Assembly (NCBI GenBank): GCA_948146395.1
Contig: OX411545.1
Span: forward strand, 16,357,526-16,421,525
Length of the DNA: 64,000 bases
DNA from: Fragum whitleyi
Lineage: Eukaryota > Mollusca > Bivalvia > Cardiida > Cardiidae
Direction: 5' to 3'
A model generated the notes under the pieces. That model saw only the letters and a list, made by a program, of their open reading frames with translations. It did no database searches and was not told the origin of the DNA. This document shows positions 1 through 10,815 of this stretch, piece by piece (position 1 is the first letter of the stretch; each line of letters starts with the position of its first letter). A program made the position numbers and the translations under genes.

Positions 1-128
1 GGTATTTGAACTTGTAACAGAAGCACATACAGTAAAGTATGTCTGGTTGATATTTGGACAACTATGGTATTGTCTGTCTTTAAGGAAGTGATGTGTTCAA
101 ATGAGAGGCTATCTTGTGAATTAAATGG

Positions 129-745
129 ACACATTTTTTGCCCCCCTATCAAATTGGGGCATATTATTTTACCGTTGCCGGTCTGTCCTTCCTTCTGTCT
201 GTCTGTAAAAGTTAATCAAAAAACTTAATATTGCCAATATCTTCAAGCCTTTTCAAGATAAAAAGCTAATATTTGGCATGATGATAGATCTCAATGATCT
301 GCATCCGCTGATACCAAAGTAAAGGTCATGTGACAAGGTCAAGGTTATCTGTCAAGGTCAAATAACTAAAAATCTTAACAAAAAAACTTAACATTGCCAA
401 TATCTTCAATCCTATTCAAGATACAAGGCTAATATTTGGCATGATGATAGATTTCAATGATACGCATCTGCTGGTACCAAAGTCAAGGACACGTGACAAG
501 GTCAAGGTTATCTGTCAAGGTCAAATAAATGAAAAACTCAACCAAAACACTTTCATTTTTCAGTTTATTCAAGCATATTATAGATACCCTGTCTCATAAC
601 TGGCATGATGAAAGATCTCAGTGATGTACATCTGTAGGTATCAAGGTCAAGGTCATGTGACAAGGTCATGGTCTTCTGTCAAGGTCAACATTTTGAAAAA
701 AAATGATGTTATAGGGGCATTTTTGTTTCACAAACACATTTTTTT
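129..745 (+). repeat. Dispersed repeat with internal ~165-bp units (ggggcat family)
   Basis: Two and a half related units each contain a segment reading roughly 'aacttaa(t/c)attgccaatatc', 'atttggcatgatgatagat' and 'gtgacaaggtcaaggttatc'. The head carries 'gccccc...ggggcat' and a tctgtctgtctg run; the end reads 'aggggcatttttgtttcaca'. Related copies lie at about 3598-4470 (+, interrupted), 22812-23195 (+) and 45544-45956 (minus). No coding capacity is visible. It lies in the P4HA intron upstream of exon 1563-1631. Confidence 0.75.
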
Positions 746-1270
746 GTAAAACCAGATACATAATCTGGTAATTACATGGTAAAATTGACTCAATTTTTAA
801 GAAGTATTAATACAGTAGAAAGAAACACTCAGTTTGTAAAGATGCGTTTCATATTTGTTGAAAATGTTGAACATCTGATTTTCTTGTTTTTCCTCTAAGA
901 AATGCATTCAAAATCAAGGACTGAATGGATTGGAAAGGGACTGATAAACAGCTTTGACAGAATCCAAACAAAAGACAGTGAAGACTGTGATTGGACTGCA
1001 CAAATGTGCAAGCTGATCATTGTCTATGTCTCTTCATTTTACAGGAATGTTCTGTGTTTGTAATAATTTGATTTTAGATGAATCCATCAAGATTTGTTGA
1101 ATCTGATTAGCTGGAAAATTTGGTTTATTACTCAATGAAAACAATTTTGAGTATGCAGCCACTTTGTAAGCTTTTGTAAGAAGCAGTCCCATGAGAAATC
1201 AAATTCTTTATCATTATGGATAAATCATTTCCTTTTTCTTCATGAAATCAAATTATAAGATATGATAACA

Positions 1271-1396
1271 GCTTTTGTTGATTTCGTGGAAGTATAAAGT
1301 TAAAAATCTAATCAAACTCTTGTATGAATCAGCTTTATGTATTCATACAGTGTGATTAGGTTTTAAGTTTCATACCTCCATGAAATCAACAAATCC
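1271..1396. repeat. Imperfect palindrome (snap-back MITE-like)
   Basis: The left arm 'tttgttgatttcgtggaagt' and the right arm, read in reverse complement as 'tttgttgatttcatggaggt', continue as inverted copies for about 50 bp each around a short centre near 1333. It lies inside the P4HA intron. No target duplication was identified. Confidence 0.6.
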
Positions 1397-1562
1397 TCTC
1401 TCTATCTCTTAAATGATAAAATAACGATTTTGCACTCAAATGTGTCCATACCTCTCATAAATATCTTTGACTAGTTCAATTTGAACATTCTGGGATCTTT
1501 AATTTCTGAGATGGCTGCCATATGGTTACTTTTGATAAAATATATGTTTCTATATTTTCTAG

Positions 1563-1631
1563 ATGTCAGATGTTCAGGCTGGTGGTGCTACTGTGTTTCC
1601 ATATTTAGGATTGAAGATATTTCCACAAAAG
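1563..1631 (+). CDS. P4HA: Prolyl 4-hydroxylase alpha subunit, penultimate coding exon (partial gene)
   Basis: The exon reads in frame as MSDVQAGGATVFPYLGLKIF followed by PQK. This matches the conserved MSDV-x-AGGATVFP stretch in the catalytic 2-oxoglutarate/Fe(II) dioxygenase domain of collagen prolyl 4-hydroxylase alpha subunits. It is bounded by an AG acceptor at 1561-1562 and a GTACTT donor at 1632, and both ends are at codon boundaries. The family enzyme acts in the ER lumen with protein disulfide isomerase as beta subunit, hydroxylating proline in collagen-like chains. The exon carrying the first Fe ligands (HxD) must lie upstream of the window; I found no further exon in 1-1560. Which P4HA paralogue this is cannot be told from 79 residues. 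Confidence 0.9.
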
Positions 1632-2195
1632 GTACTTAAATTAGTTCACATTTAAGTATTTAGCTCTCACAACCACAGCTAGCGCTGATGTCGTAATGCG
1701 GTTGGTAGAGAGTAATTGACTCATCAGGCGTCTCTGAAAGTTCGGAAATTACCATAAAGGATAAACCCCTATCAAACGTTTGTTTGCTCATCTTGACTCC
1801 CTTGGAGAGAAAATTTTAACAGTCTGAACTTTTATCGGATTTTATCACTCAATTTTTCAATGCTGTATCTTGTATAATATTAAGTATTCTACTTATTAAT
1901 TTCCCATTTTATATATATTTTTAAGGACAAGAAAATCTCAATTCACACTGAAGCCTGTAAAATTCACAATGTACCTTTGTTTTAAACCATTTAGAATGAG
2001 TTTTGACCCCCAGAATTTTGTGGTTTAGGAGTCAATGACTCCTCAATTTCATGAACAAGCACGAGCCCTGTGTTTTAAGAATAGATTTAGGATACAGCTG
2101 CTATTATATTATGATATTATCAATTTTATAGATAATTGTGCAATACTAATTATTCAATAAATATATTGACTAATTATCAATATCACACACAAAGG

Positions 2196-2351
2196 AATAT
2201 ATAATACGTACTTAGTGATTTGTATGAGAAAAAATATCTAACGAGGTTGGGAGAATTGATCATTGTCGAGGCTCTGCGGAAACAATTATCAATTCCCACA
2301 ACCGAGTTAGATATTTATCCATACAATACACTAAGCATGTATTATATTTAT
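2196..2351. repeat. Imperfect palindrome, ~155 bp
   Basis: The arms 'tatctaacgaggttgggaga' and, inverted from the right, 'tatctaactcggttgtggga' form inverted repeats of about 70 bp on each side of a centre near 2272. Their outer ends are 'tataatacgtacttag' and 'tataatacatgcttag'. It lies in the P4HA intron 1632-3340 and looks like a non-autonomous hairpin element. Confidence 0.6.
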
Positions 2352-3055
2352 CTTATAACCTCTATTTGTCTTGTTTTCGCCGATGTTTCTAACTGAAATG
2401 CAAGTTTCTAAAAATAACCACATTATATATTTGTTCTAAAAATTACTATGTGATATCATAAAAAATATCATATTGGATGTTATCACAGGGATATGTGTAT
2501 AGTTATAAGATAATAAATAATATTGAGAATCTACAAAATTTATCATTTGTGAGCAATAAACAGGGCCTTCTCAGGACTTAAATTTCTTTTTGCCAACACT
2601 TTCACCAAATGGAAAAAATTGGAGCCAATTTTGGATTTTAGGAGCCAAATTTGGAGCCATTTTCTTCTAAAACACTGTGCTTGATAAAATCTTATGTTCC
2701 TTTCATATAGCTCATCGTCAAGGGGGATCATATTTAAATGTCAATTAACATTTATTTGGCAATTCATTTTGGTAAACAATCACAGAAGTGTTATGGGTTA
2801 CCCAATCCAAGAGGTTACTAGTTGACACATGCCTCTTGCCATAATTAATTGACAGTCACTTGTTAGTGTGTCTGCACAATATCCTCTCAGCCTATGTCAA
2901 AATTAATAATCGCTGATGGGTCAAAATTCTTTTTTTTGTTGCCAGTCATTTTGCCAATTTCATTTTGTTATCGCCAAATCCATTTTATTTTCGCATTGGG
3001 CAACAATGGCAACCCCCAGAGAAGGCCTAGAATAATTCAGATTTCTCAAAGTTAA

Positions 3056-3286
3056 TTAACCCTTCGCTGTGTAATCCCTGCTTTTTACGTGCCTGTCATT
3101 TTATGATTGAGAAAAAATTGTGAAAAAAAGAAGAAATTGCTTCTGACAAGCAATTTCTTCTTTTTCCGTACTATTTTCAACCCTAGTGAATAGTTATTTT
3201 TCAAATTAAATACACTTTAAATTTTCGTCTGCAAAACCTTTGAATTTGGCCAGGTCCAAAATTTTGTAAAAAAGTAAAAGGGTTAA
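3056..3286 (+). mobile_element. TTAA-flanked MITE, family 1 copy A (hairpin core)
   Basis: It begins TTAACCCTT and ends AAGGGTTAA, about 231 bp. In its middle is a perfect inverted repeat of 'gaagaaattgcttctgacaa' around a short loop. Near-identical copies occur at 18145-18373 (opposite orientation) and 21488-21716 (same orientation), and hairpin-core fragments at about 42664-42722 and 47553-47640. The TTAA ends suggest a piggyBac- or Kolobok-type target preference (inference). It sits in the last P4HA intron. Confidence 0.75.
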
Positions 3287-3340
3287 ATGCAATTGTCATT
3301 AATAAAGTCAGTGTAGAAACCTCTTTGCAAAATGTTTCAG

Positions 3341-3508
3341 GGTACAGCTGTGTTTTGGTACAACTTATTTAAAAATGGAGAAGGTATATACGACACACGC
3401 CATGCTGCCTGTCCTGTTTTAGTCGGCTCAAAGTGGGTCTCCAACAAGTGGATTCATGAACGTGGCCAGGAGTTCAGACGTCAGTGCGGCCTTACAGCAG
3501 AAGAATAA
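3341..3508 (+). CDS. P4HA: Prolyl 4-hydroxylase alpha subunit, last coding exon
   Basis: 56 codons including the TAA stop. The translation starts GTAVFWYNLFKNGEG and continues through DTRHAACPVLVGSKWVSNKW to RGQEFRRQCGLTAEE. This is the C-terminal end of the P4H alpha catalytic domain. The His in TRHAACP corresponds to the third iron ligand (His483 of human P4HA1 mature numbering), and the Lys of GSKW, ten residues later, corresponds to the 2-oxoglutarate-binding Lys493; both are intact. The acceptor is TTTCAG at 3335-3340. The preceding exon joins at a codon boundary, giving ...IFPQK-GTAVFWYN.... A possible AATAAA poly(A) signal lies at 3516-3521, only a few bases after the stop. The enzyme acts in the ER lumen on procollagen-like substrates. 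Confidence 0.95.
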   Translation, partial: GTAVFWYNLFKNGEGIYDTRHAACPVLVGSKWVSNKWIHERGQEFRRQCGLTAEE

Positions 3509-3597
3509 TGCCAAAAATAAACTTGCCGTCCATAAGCATAATTGTGATCCAATGTTTTATCTGAATATCATGTTTTTAATGAGTCTCACAATATAAT

Positions 3598-4468
3598 TAT
3601 ATGCCCCTGAATCAAAAGATTGTTGGCATAGTTTGACCTTTGTCTGTCTTTCTGACCGTAAATCTTAACCATAATACAAAGCTCAAGTTTCAATTGATAA
3701 TAGATCACATCCATAGGCCATTCTGAACACCACTCGGCCAATCTCACAATCAACCTCGGATGTTCAAAAAAACAGACTATTTTTGAAAATTACAGGAAAA
3801 CATTGGAAAAAGTCAATGACATCAGACTCGAAACTTTGAGTGAAAACATTCGACTTCGAATCGCTACTCGTTTAAGTCTCTGATGTGAAACAATTGAATC
3901 CTTGTATAAATATCTGTAGATTCTAAAATAACGGCTGAAAATTCTTAATTTTTCAGAATGACAAATCAATCTCAAAAATTAAGATTTTTTCAGCTGTTAT
4001 TTACTGTAAAAAAGCGCCGGTTGTTTCCGCACTAGTTTTTCTTACACTGTTTCCGCCTAACAATATGCACAATTTTGTTTCATACCCATCCGCCTTACAT
4101 ACATCCAAGGTCTGTTGCAGTTTAGGGAAATGACCGAGTTATGTTCCGAATGATCCATAGGCATCTGTAGATATGAGATAGATCTGTAGATACTAAGGTC
4201 AAGGTCATATGACAAAAAAAAAAAATGTCCTGAAAAAGCCTCTGCTAGACTTAGCTCAAAAAATGAACATTGCCAGTTTCCACATGCCATACAAAGATAC
4301 ATTGCTCATATTTGTCATGGAAATAGTTATAATAGATATACTGACTAGAGATACCTAGGTCAAACTGATTTGTAAAGGTCATCTATCATTGTCAAATGTC
4401 TGAACTTCATCCAGGCTCGGGGAAATTGGTGTTTCACAATCATGTACATCTTGTTTTATACTGTTTAC
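3598..4468 (+). repeat. Dispersed ggggcat-family repeat, split by a MITE
   Basis: The left part ('atgcccctgaatc...', 'tctgtctttctgacc', 'aatcttaacc', 'gataatagatcac') and the right part from 4153 ('gatatgagatagatctgtag', 'actaaggtcaaggtcatatg', ending 'tttcacaatcatgtacatct') together form one copy of the family seen at 129-745. They are separated by the MITE at 3719-4152. Confidence 0.65.
3719..4152 (+). mobile_element. 434-bp MITE with 10-bp target duplication, copy 1
   Basis: The element starts CATTCTGAACACCACT and ends with the inverted form (…GTTCCGAATG). It is flanked on both sides by ATCCATAGGC (3709-3718 and 4153-4162), a perfect 10-bp duplication. A second copy lies at 6089-6516. A 10-bp duplication with inverted ends is closest to the Mutator-like pattern (8-11 bp), so it is probably a non-autonomous MULE derivative (inference). 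Small reading frames inside it are not conserved between the copies. Confidence 0.8.
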
Positions 4469-4482
4469 TGGATTTTGTTTTA

Positions 4483-4660
4483 ATAGAGGATATTGAATGG
4501 GTTGTCGTGAAATACAGAATATGTTTAACAAGTCTTCTATAAAAGTATAATTCAAGGCTTTGACTAGTTTTGATGTGTTGAAGATGACAAGTTTAATACA
4601 TTTGGTATTTTGTGAAGACAAATTTGATACTCTATTGAGAGTATGATCTGAATTTTTGTG
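4483..4660 (+). repeat. Dispersed repeat also found near 24.7 kb and 29.5 kb
   Basis: The segment containing 'ggatattgaatgggttgtcg', 'caaggctttgactag' and 'gaagatgacaagtttaatac' is about 70 percent similar by eye to 24676-24822, and in inverted orientation to parts of 29485-29620. No coding capacity is visible. The remaining sequence from 4661 to 5429 shows nothing I can assign. Confidence 0.5.
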
Positions 4661-5429
4661 ATTAATCAAGGAAATTCTTGGAATGAATTTATTTAATATA
4701 TTCCACAAACATATGTATAAAGCCACATCAAGGTGCAATTTTCACAGAAAGAAATGGTGTTACTGTGCCCTTTTATCTCAGTTGAATATTTTGTATATTG
4801 TTATTACTTTAACCCCATTACTAGAGATCAAAATGTAGACTGGTTGTATTTCTGAATAATTGCAATCCAATAAAATAAAGAATTCTTATTGGTTTAAATC
4901 GCATCACGTGGGGAAATCCATTGCACTTTATTTCTGTATAAAATGCAATAGGTCTTTCGGGAAACCCCCGACCTTCGATCTGCAAATCCTGTGTTGTAGG
5001 AACACGAATTAACCTAGTTCCCGATCATCAACGCAACATTGCTATTCAATCTATTATAAATTAAGATATTTTCGAGAGAATTTACGATTACAAGCGTGCA
5101 GTTCTGATTCTGAGCCGACGTAAACTTAAAAAACAGCGAGTCGACGAAGACCATCAAGCAACCCTCTCAGGCCAGGACCGACCACGCCGTTTTCGTTTAA
5201 AAATACAGACTAACTTGGCAGAAACAAGTTTTTTGTCATAAGTACCTCTACAAATTTCAATGTTGTCGTTTATTTGTGTATCATTTGTTTTACTTTATGA
5301 CATTTCACTTCGATAGCGAGATAAAAAAATTACACGATCTAAAAATAGATTGTGTACGCGAAGAAAGTAGACTTGAAGCTTTAATGTTTGGCCAAGTATT
5401 TTAATAGTTTCTTCGATCTAGAGGATTGC

Positions 5430-5604
5430 AATTATAAGGGACGAGTGTCTTTTTCCCCGCGTTTATTGGGGTACAAAGTGCAATTGCCTTAGCACATGGC
5501 TTAAACATAACGCCCTACGGGCGTTATTTGCCATGTGCTAAGGCAATTGCACTTTATACCCCAATAAACGCAGTGAAAAAGACACTCATCCCTATAGTAA
5601 TTAC
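5430..5604. repeat. Long near-perfect palindrome, ~175 bp
   Basis: The centre is at about 5515-5523 (cgccctacgggcg). The arms carry 'gtgcaattgccttagcacat' on one side and its exact inverse on the other, continuing outward through 'gcgtttattgggg' and 'gacgagtgtctttttc'. Only a few mismatches are seen over about 85 bp per arm. The short reading frame across it is an artefact of the palindrome. It is likely a foldback or MITE element. Confidence 0.8.
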
Positions 5605-6088
5605 CAACAATGATTTCAAAAAGATGATATTCTAGATTGTTGTCTTCCTCAGTAAGAAACAAAGGTGAAATGAAGAATTTGCAATTCATTCATCTGACTT
5701 CGTGTTACAAAATTAATGAAGAAATTGATTTTTACATGCAATTGCTTCCTTTTCCATTATGGTTTTCCGAAGTTTGATTTTTTGTAGAGAAAATGTTTTG
5801 TGTTGGAATGTGTTGAACTATTCAAAAGAAGATTTCCTCTTTGGACATCCTGATATCTTCAGTTGTATATTATATAAATGTATGATAAATAAATTACATG
5901 TATATAAATAACTGAAGTCAAGTTCAAGGTCATCTGACTTTAGGTAAAGATCATCTATCAAGGTCAAAAATTGTAGTTTTGTGGGCATAATTGTTTTATA
6001 AAATGCTGATTGAAATTATGTATCATTGATTGGCAACCAAAATGTAGTATCTACAGCTTTATACAACATAGTGGCCACCAAATGATGA

Positions 6089-6516
6089 CATTCGGAACAC
6101 CACTAGGCCAATATCACGATCAACCTTGGATGTACATAGACAGACTATTTTTGAAAATTACGAGGAAAACCTTGGAAAAACTTGATGTTGTCAGATAAAA
6201 TGGCGTTAGCCCTCGAAACTTTGAGTGAAAACATTTGACGTTGCCAACGCTACTCGTTTAAAAGTCAGTGACATGAAACCATGGTATCCTTATATAAATA
6301 TCTTTAGATTCTTAAATAACGGCTGAAAAAAATCTTAATTTTTGTGAATGATTCGTCATTTGTTATTTACTGTAAAAGATATAAATCTACAGTGCTATTT
6401 TTTCTTACACTGCTTTCCGCCTAACAAAATGCATGATTTTTTTACATACCCATCCACCTTACATACATCCGAGGTCTGTTGCAGTTTACGGAGATGGCCA
6501 AGTGATGTTTCGAATG
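6089..6516 (+). mobile_element. 428-bp MITE with 10-bp target duplication, copy 2
   Basis: Same family and orientation as 3719-4152. It starts CATTCGGAACACCACTAGGC and ends GTTTCGAATG. The flanks are CAAATGATGA (6079-6088) and CCAATGATGA (6517-6526), a 10-bp duplication with one mismatch. Internal landmarks shared with copy 1 include 'gaaaactttgagtgaaaac'-like text, 'aataacggctgaaaa' and 'tttccgcctaacaa'. Confidence 0.8.
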
Positions 6517-7173
6517 CCAATGATGAATGATGATTATTTGTAAATATCTATGCAATGAATATACGAGAATCTAAAATTTGTACTTGTGTAATGCATGTTA
6601 AAGCTTTGATATTTAAACTCTGCTTTAATAGTTAAAGGAACAGTTTTGAGACAAATGTGTTTTTAAGCATCTTCCAATTTTCCAATGTTGTAAGTTGGGA
6701 CGGGTTTTTTTTCCAATTTTTGAGGAAATGTTTCATTTACCAGTCGGGGATCTTACAGCTTACGATAACATTTGTGATGGAAACTCATCACAATTCTTAT
6801 TTTCACAATTTTGAAAAAAAAAGAGAACTTTTTTATTGAAAAGAAAAAAAAACAGGTGGTATGGAATTAGATTAGTTTCAGCATGACAAGGGTTAAGATT
6901 TTCATTGAGATAAGTTGATCTTAAAAAGATTATAAGCAAACCATTGCAAGCTTGAAATTTGTTTAATGTAAAATTGTAATATGTACACTTGTCTATGAAC
7001 AATGTCTCTCATATAAAATAGTTGTATAATGGCCAATAATGAGGTCTTTATATATGAAAAGTCTTCGGTTGTAAAGATATCAGCATACAATTATATTTTT
7101 TCTCAGGTCCTGTATCTTGATACATGCTGAGTTAACCACTTATGCCATATTGGCTTAAAAATCAAAAAACATT

Positions 7174-7413
7174 TGAGCCTGTGTGTGACATTTCCAACAA
7201 TTTGACATGTGCATAAGGGTGAACATTGAGCATCATAGAAAGCTATGTGGTCCAAATAGAAGAATATCTGGCTGCCTCAAGATACTTTGAGATGTAAGCT
7301 TTTTACAAAGGGCACAGTGAAGACTCTGGTCAGCCTGTGCAGATGCACAGGCTGACCAGAGTCTTTGCTTTGTGCACTTTTGAAATTGTTGGTAATGTCA
7401 CGCACAGGCTCAT
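7174..7413 (+). mobile_element. Inverted-repeat MITE (agcctgtg family), copy A
   Basis: The ends are inverted repeats: left 'gagcctgtgtgtgacatttc' and right '...gtcacgcacaggctcat'. The interior holds a hairpin 'gactctggtcagcctgtgca' with its inverse 'tgcacaggctgaccagagtc'. A second full copy lies at 24832-25071 and partial copies near 8550-8660 and 30897-31000. From 6527 to 7173 I see no gene. Confidence 0.75.
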
Positions 7414-7863
7414 TTATTTTTCTTGATTGCTTCAATAAGTTAAAAAAACACTGGATGTTTTTTATGCACTTTTTGTACCCTTCACCATGTAGTGGGCAAA
7501 ATGTTCAATTGTATTCTATCAGCTGTTATGGTACTGGGACCTTAAAGCCCATTGAATACCATCTTTCATTAGATTAATTAAAATTCATTTTTTCCACATG
7601 AAAAAGAATATTTGCATATACACAAAACATTTGAATTTGTTTAAACTCTGATTTATTTAATGTGCCATATAGTATTGTCAAAATGAATTCCACTGTTTAT
7701 TAATTTGAATTTCGGATATTTAAACTTTATAGCAATATCCAATAATGAACTTGTGTCAAACAACCATCAGCTCGATGTATGTGCCTAAATGTGTCATTCA
7801 GTTAGTCAATCTGTCATTTAATAAGTCCATCAGTCCTCCTGTCAGTCCATCCTATTTATCTTT

Positions 7864-8107
7864 GGCCCATTTTACTAAACGTCTTTACAAAAAATTGATC
7901 GTAAGTCAATATCACAAATTGTACCTGGGGTTTTTCATTCATAGTTAGATTCTGCCTTGTAATATCTCATTAGAATCTTCTTCTAAAGACGATTCCAATG
8001 TGATGATGCATGGCAGAATTCCATATTTATTTACTACTGTAGTAGCAACTTTAATTTTTGACTTACGCAAAAAATGATCGTAAGCTGTTTGGTAAAACGG
8101 GCCCCTG
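7864..8107 (+). mobile_element. MITE with ~55-bp imperfect inverted ends
   Basis: The left end 'cccattttactaaacg', then 'aaaattgatcgtaagtcaat', is mirrored by the right end, whose reverse complement reads 'gcccgttttaccaaacagc', then 'atcattttttgcgtaagtca'. The centre contains an inverted pair around 'cattagaatc...gattccaatg'. The same terminal sequences recur at about 13098-13150 and 14280-14343. From 8108 to 9035 no gene is visible. Confidence 0.6.
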
Positions 8108-9035
8108 GATAGAATCTCCTGCATCTATGAATGGATTTCAAAATAACTTAGCACAACTGTCTTAGACTTATCTCATATCCCTAACATTTTAGATCGGATT
8201 TCAAAAAAGATTGACATGATTATACTCCGTTATAAGTTGATAGAGGTTTAAAAATAACAAAAACAAGTTGATGGACAAAACTTTGTAGGGCTAGACTGCA
8301 GTTGTCCTAGAATAAAAATCAGTTCTTCCAGGTTTTAAAGTTAATTGTTTCGCTGAATTTTAGGTTCATGCGAGAGTTCATTTGTTAAATATGTAATTAA
8401 AATTTGAAATATTATATGTGCTTGCCTTCACACAGTAATTGTATTTCATTGAACATATTCAGTATTTCGATGAATAGAAAATATTCTGCAAATTAACATA
8501 TCTTTGATTGTTTGTTGATATACCAACTTCTGCCTCTTCACTGAGCATCAATATTTGAGTCTGTGGGTGACATTTCCAACAAAATCTAATGAGTGCATTC
8601 TTAAGACTGGGATCAGCCTGTGTGTATGCAGTCTGAATAGAGTCCTCACTTTACACACCGGAGATGGCTACTTACTCAAAATTTATATCAATAAATAGAC
8701 ATATATATATTGAACATCATTAGTCGTAGATAGACCAGAGTATATTCCTGGAGGCCATTGGCCTACAGTCAATACATAAAACATTAAGAAATATACAATG
8801 AGACTAATTTTGTTATGAATGCAGAATGAATATTGAATGAATGGGAGCAGAGAGTTTTGAGTGAAATTGAGGGGATGTTTTAAGATATTGCTATTTTCTT
8901 CAAAATTGGACAGATTTGAAATATTTTATACAACCTAATCCCTTCAATAAAAGCTAGCTTCTTTTCTGTTGATGTGTGACAATCTTCAAGAACAAATCAG
9001 TGACCGGAAAAAATACACACTAATAGTTGTGGACT

Positions 9036-10057
9036 TTTACCTCCACTGGCTGGAAGCCACTGGGCTATTGTTATGGTGTTGTGTCTGTCGTGCGTCAGTC
9101 AGTGCGTCTGGTCGAAAACTTTCTTTAAAAATCTCCTCCTCAGAAACTACTGGCTGAATTTCAACCAAACTTCACAGGAATGATCCTTTGGTGACCCTCT
9201 TTCAAAGTTGTTCAAGAAATTTTTATCCAATGAAAAACATGGATTTAATGGACGTGGCTAATTTCCAAATATGGTAAAAAGTAAGTTTTCTCAGATTCTA
9301 ATTAATGGATACCAATTAAATTTTACATGAATTGGGTAACCCTTTATCAGTCTACCAAAAAATTACTGTGATCGGATGGAAAATATGTATTTTATGGGCG
9401 GAGGTCATTTTTCTATACGTTAAATACTGGAAACTTTGAAAATCATTTTCTCAGAATGTAAATTATGGATATTAACCAAATTTCACTGGAATGATCTTTG
9501 AGTGACCCTTTATCAGTTTACCAAAAATTATTGTGATCGGATGGAAAAAATGTATTTTATGGGCGGAGGTCATTTCTCTATATGTTTTGTAGTGGAAACT
9601 TTCAAAATCATTTTCTCAGGATTTTATTGATGATTGATGGATATCAAGCAAATTTCAGTGGAACGATCCTTGAGTGACCCTTTATCAGTTTACCAAAATT
9701 ATTGTGCTTGGATGGAAAATATGTATTTAATGGGCGGAGGTCATTTCTCAATATGTTATATAGTGGAAACTTTGAAAATCATTTCCTCGGAATATAACAG
9801 AAGGATATCAATCAAACTTCATTTGTATGATCCTTGAGTGACTTATTGTCATGTAGCCAAAAATTATTGTGATTGGATGGAAAATATGTCTTTTATGGGC
9901 GGAGGTCATTTCTCTATATGTTATACATTGGAAACTTTGAAAATTATTTTCAACATCAGTGTGGCCAAAATATCTAAAAATCTAGTCAAAACTTTGATTT
10001 GCTATTACAATGATTTCAAGCCTGTGGAGGGACTCAAGCTATCAGGCTTTCTAGTTT
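9036..10057 (+). repeat. Tandem-core repeat element with ~150-bp units, copy 1
   Basis: The head reads 'cctccactggctggaagcca' followed by a gtcgtgcgtc-type run. Then come about five units of roughly 150 bp with the landmarks 'tgagtgaccctttatcag', 'gattggatggaaaatatg', 'atgggcggaggtcatttctc' and 'agtggaaactttgaaaatca'. The tail reads 'caagcctgtggagggactca' and 'ggctttctagtttt'. A head-to-tail neighbour follows directly. The head 'gctccac' and tail 'gtggag' form subterminal inverted repeats, as in non-autonomous Helentron-type elements (inference). Confidence 0.7.
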
Positions 10058-10815
10058 TTAGCTCCACTGGCTGAAAGCCACTGGGGCTATTGTCATGGCG
10101 TTGTGTCCGTCGTGCGTCCGTCCGTCCGGCCGTCCATCCGTGATTGCGTCCGGTCGTAAACTTTTCTTTAAAAATCTTCTCCTCAGAAACTACTGGATGG
10201 ATTTCAACCAAACTTCACAGGAATGATCCTTGGGTGACCCTCTTTCAAAGTTGTTCAAGAAATAATGATCCAATGAAAAACATGGATTTAATGGGCGTGG
10301 CTTATTTCCAAATATGGTAAAAAGTGAGTTTTCTCAGATTCTAATCAATGGATACCAATTAAATTTTACATGAATAATCCTTGGGTGACCCTTTATCAGT
10401 CTACAAAAAATCATTTTGATCGGATGGAAAATATGCATTTTATGGGCGGAGGTCATTTCTCTATATGTTATATAGTGGAAACTTTGAAAATCATTTTCTC
10501 TTTATCTAACTGATGGATATCAACCAAATTTCACTGGAATGATCCTTGAGTGACCCTTTATCAGTCTACAAAAAATCATTGTGATTGGATGAAAAATATG
10601 TATTTTATGGGCGGATGTCATTTCTCTAAAAGTTATATAGTGGAAACTTTGAAAATCATTTTCTCAGAATGTAACTGGTGGATATCAACCAAATTTCACT
10701 GGAATGATCCTTGAGTAACACTCAATCAATTTACCAAAAATTATTTTGATTGGATGAAAAATATGCATATTATGGGCAGAGGTCATTTCTCTATATGCTA
10801 TATAGTGGAAACTTT

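Noticed and set aside
1..1560. Further upstream P4HA exons
   Set aside because: I looked for the exon carrying the HxD iron ligands before 1563 and found none; only intron and repeats are visible.
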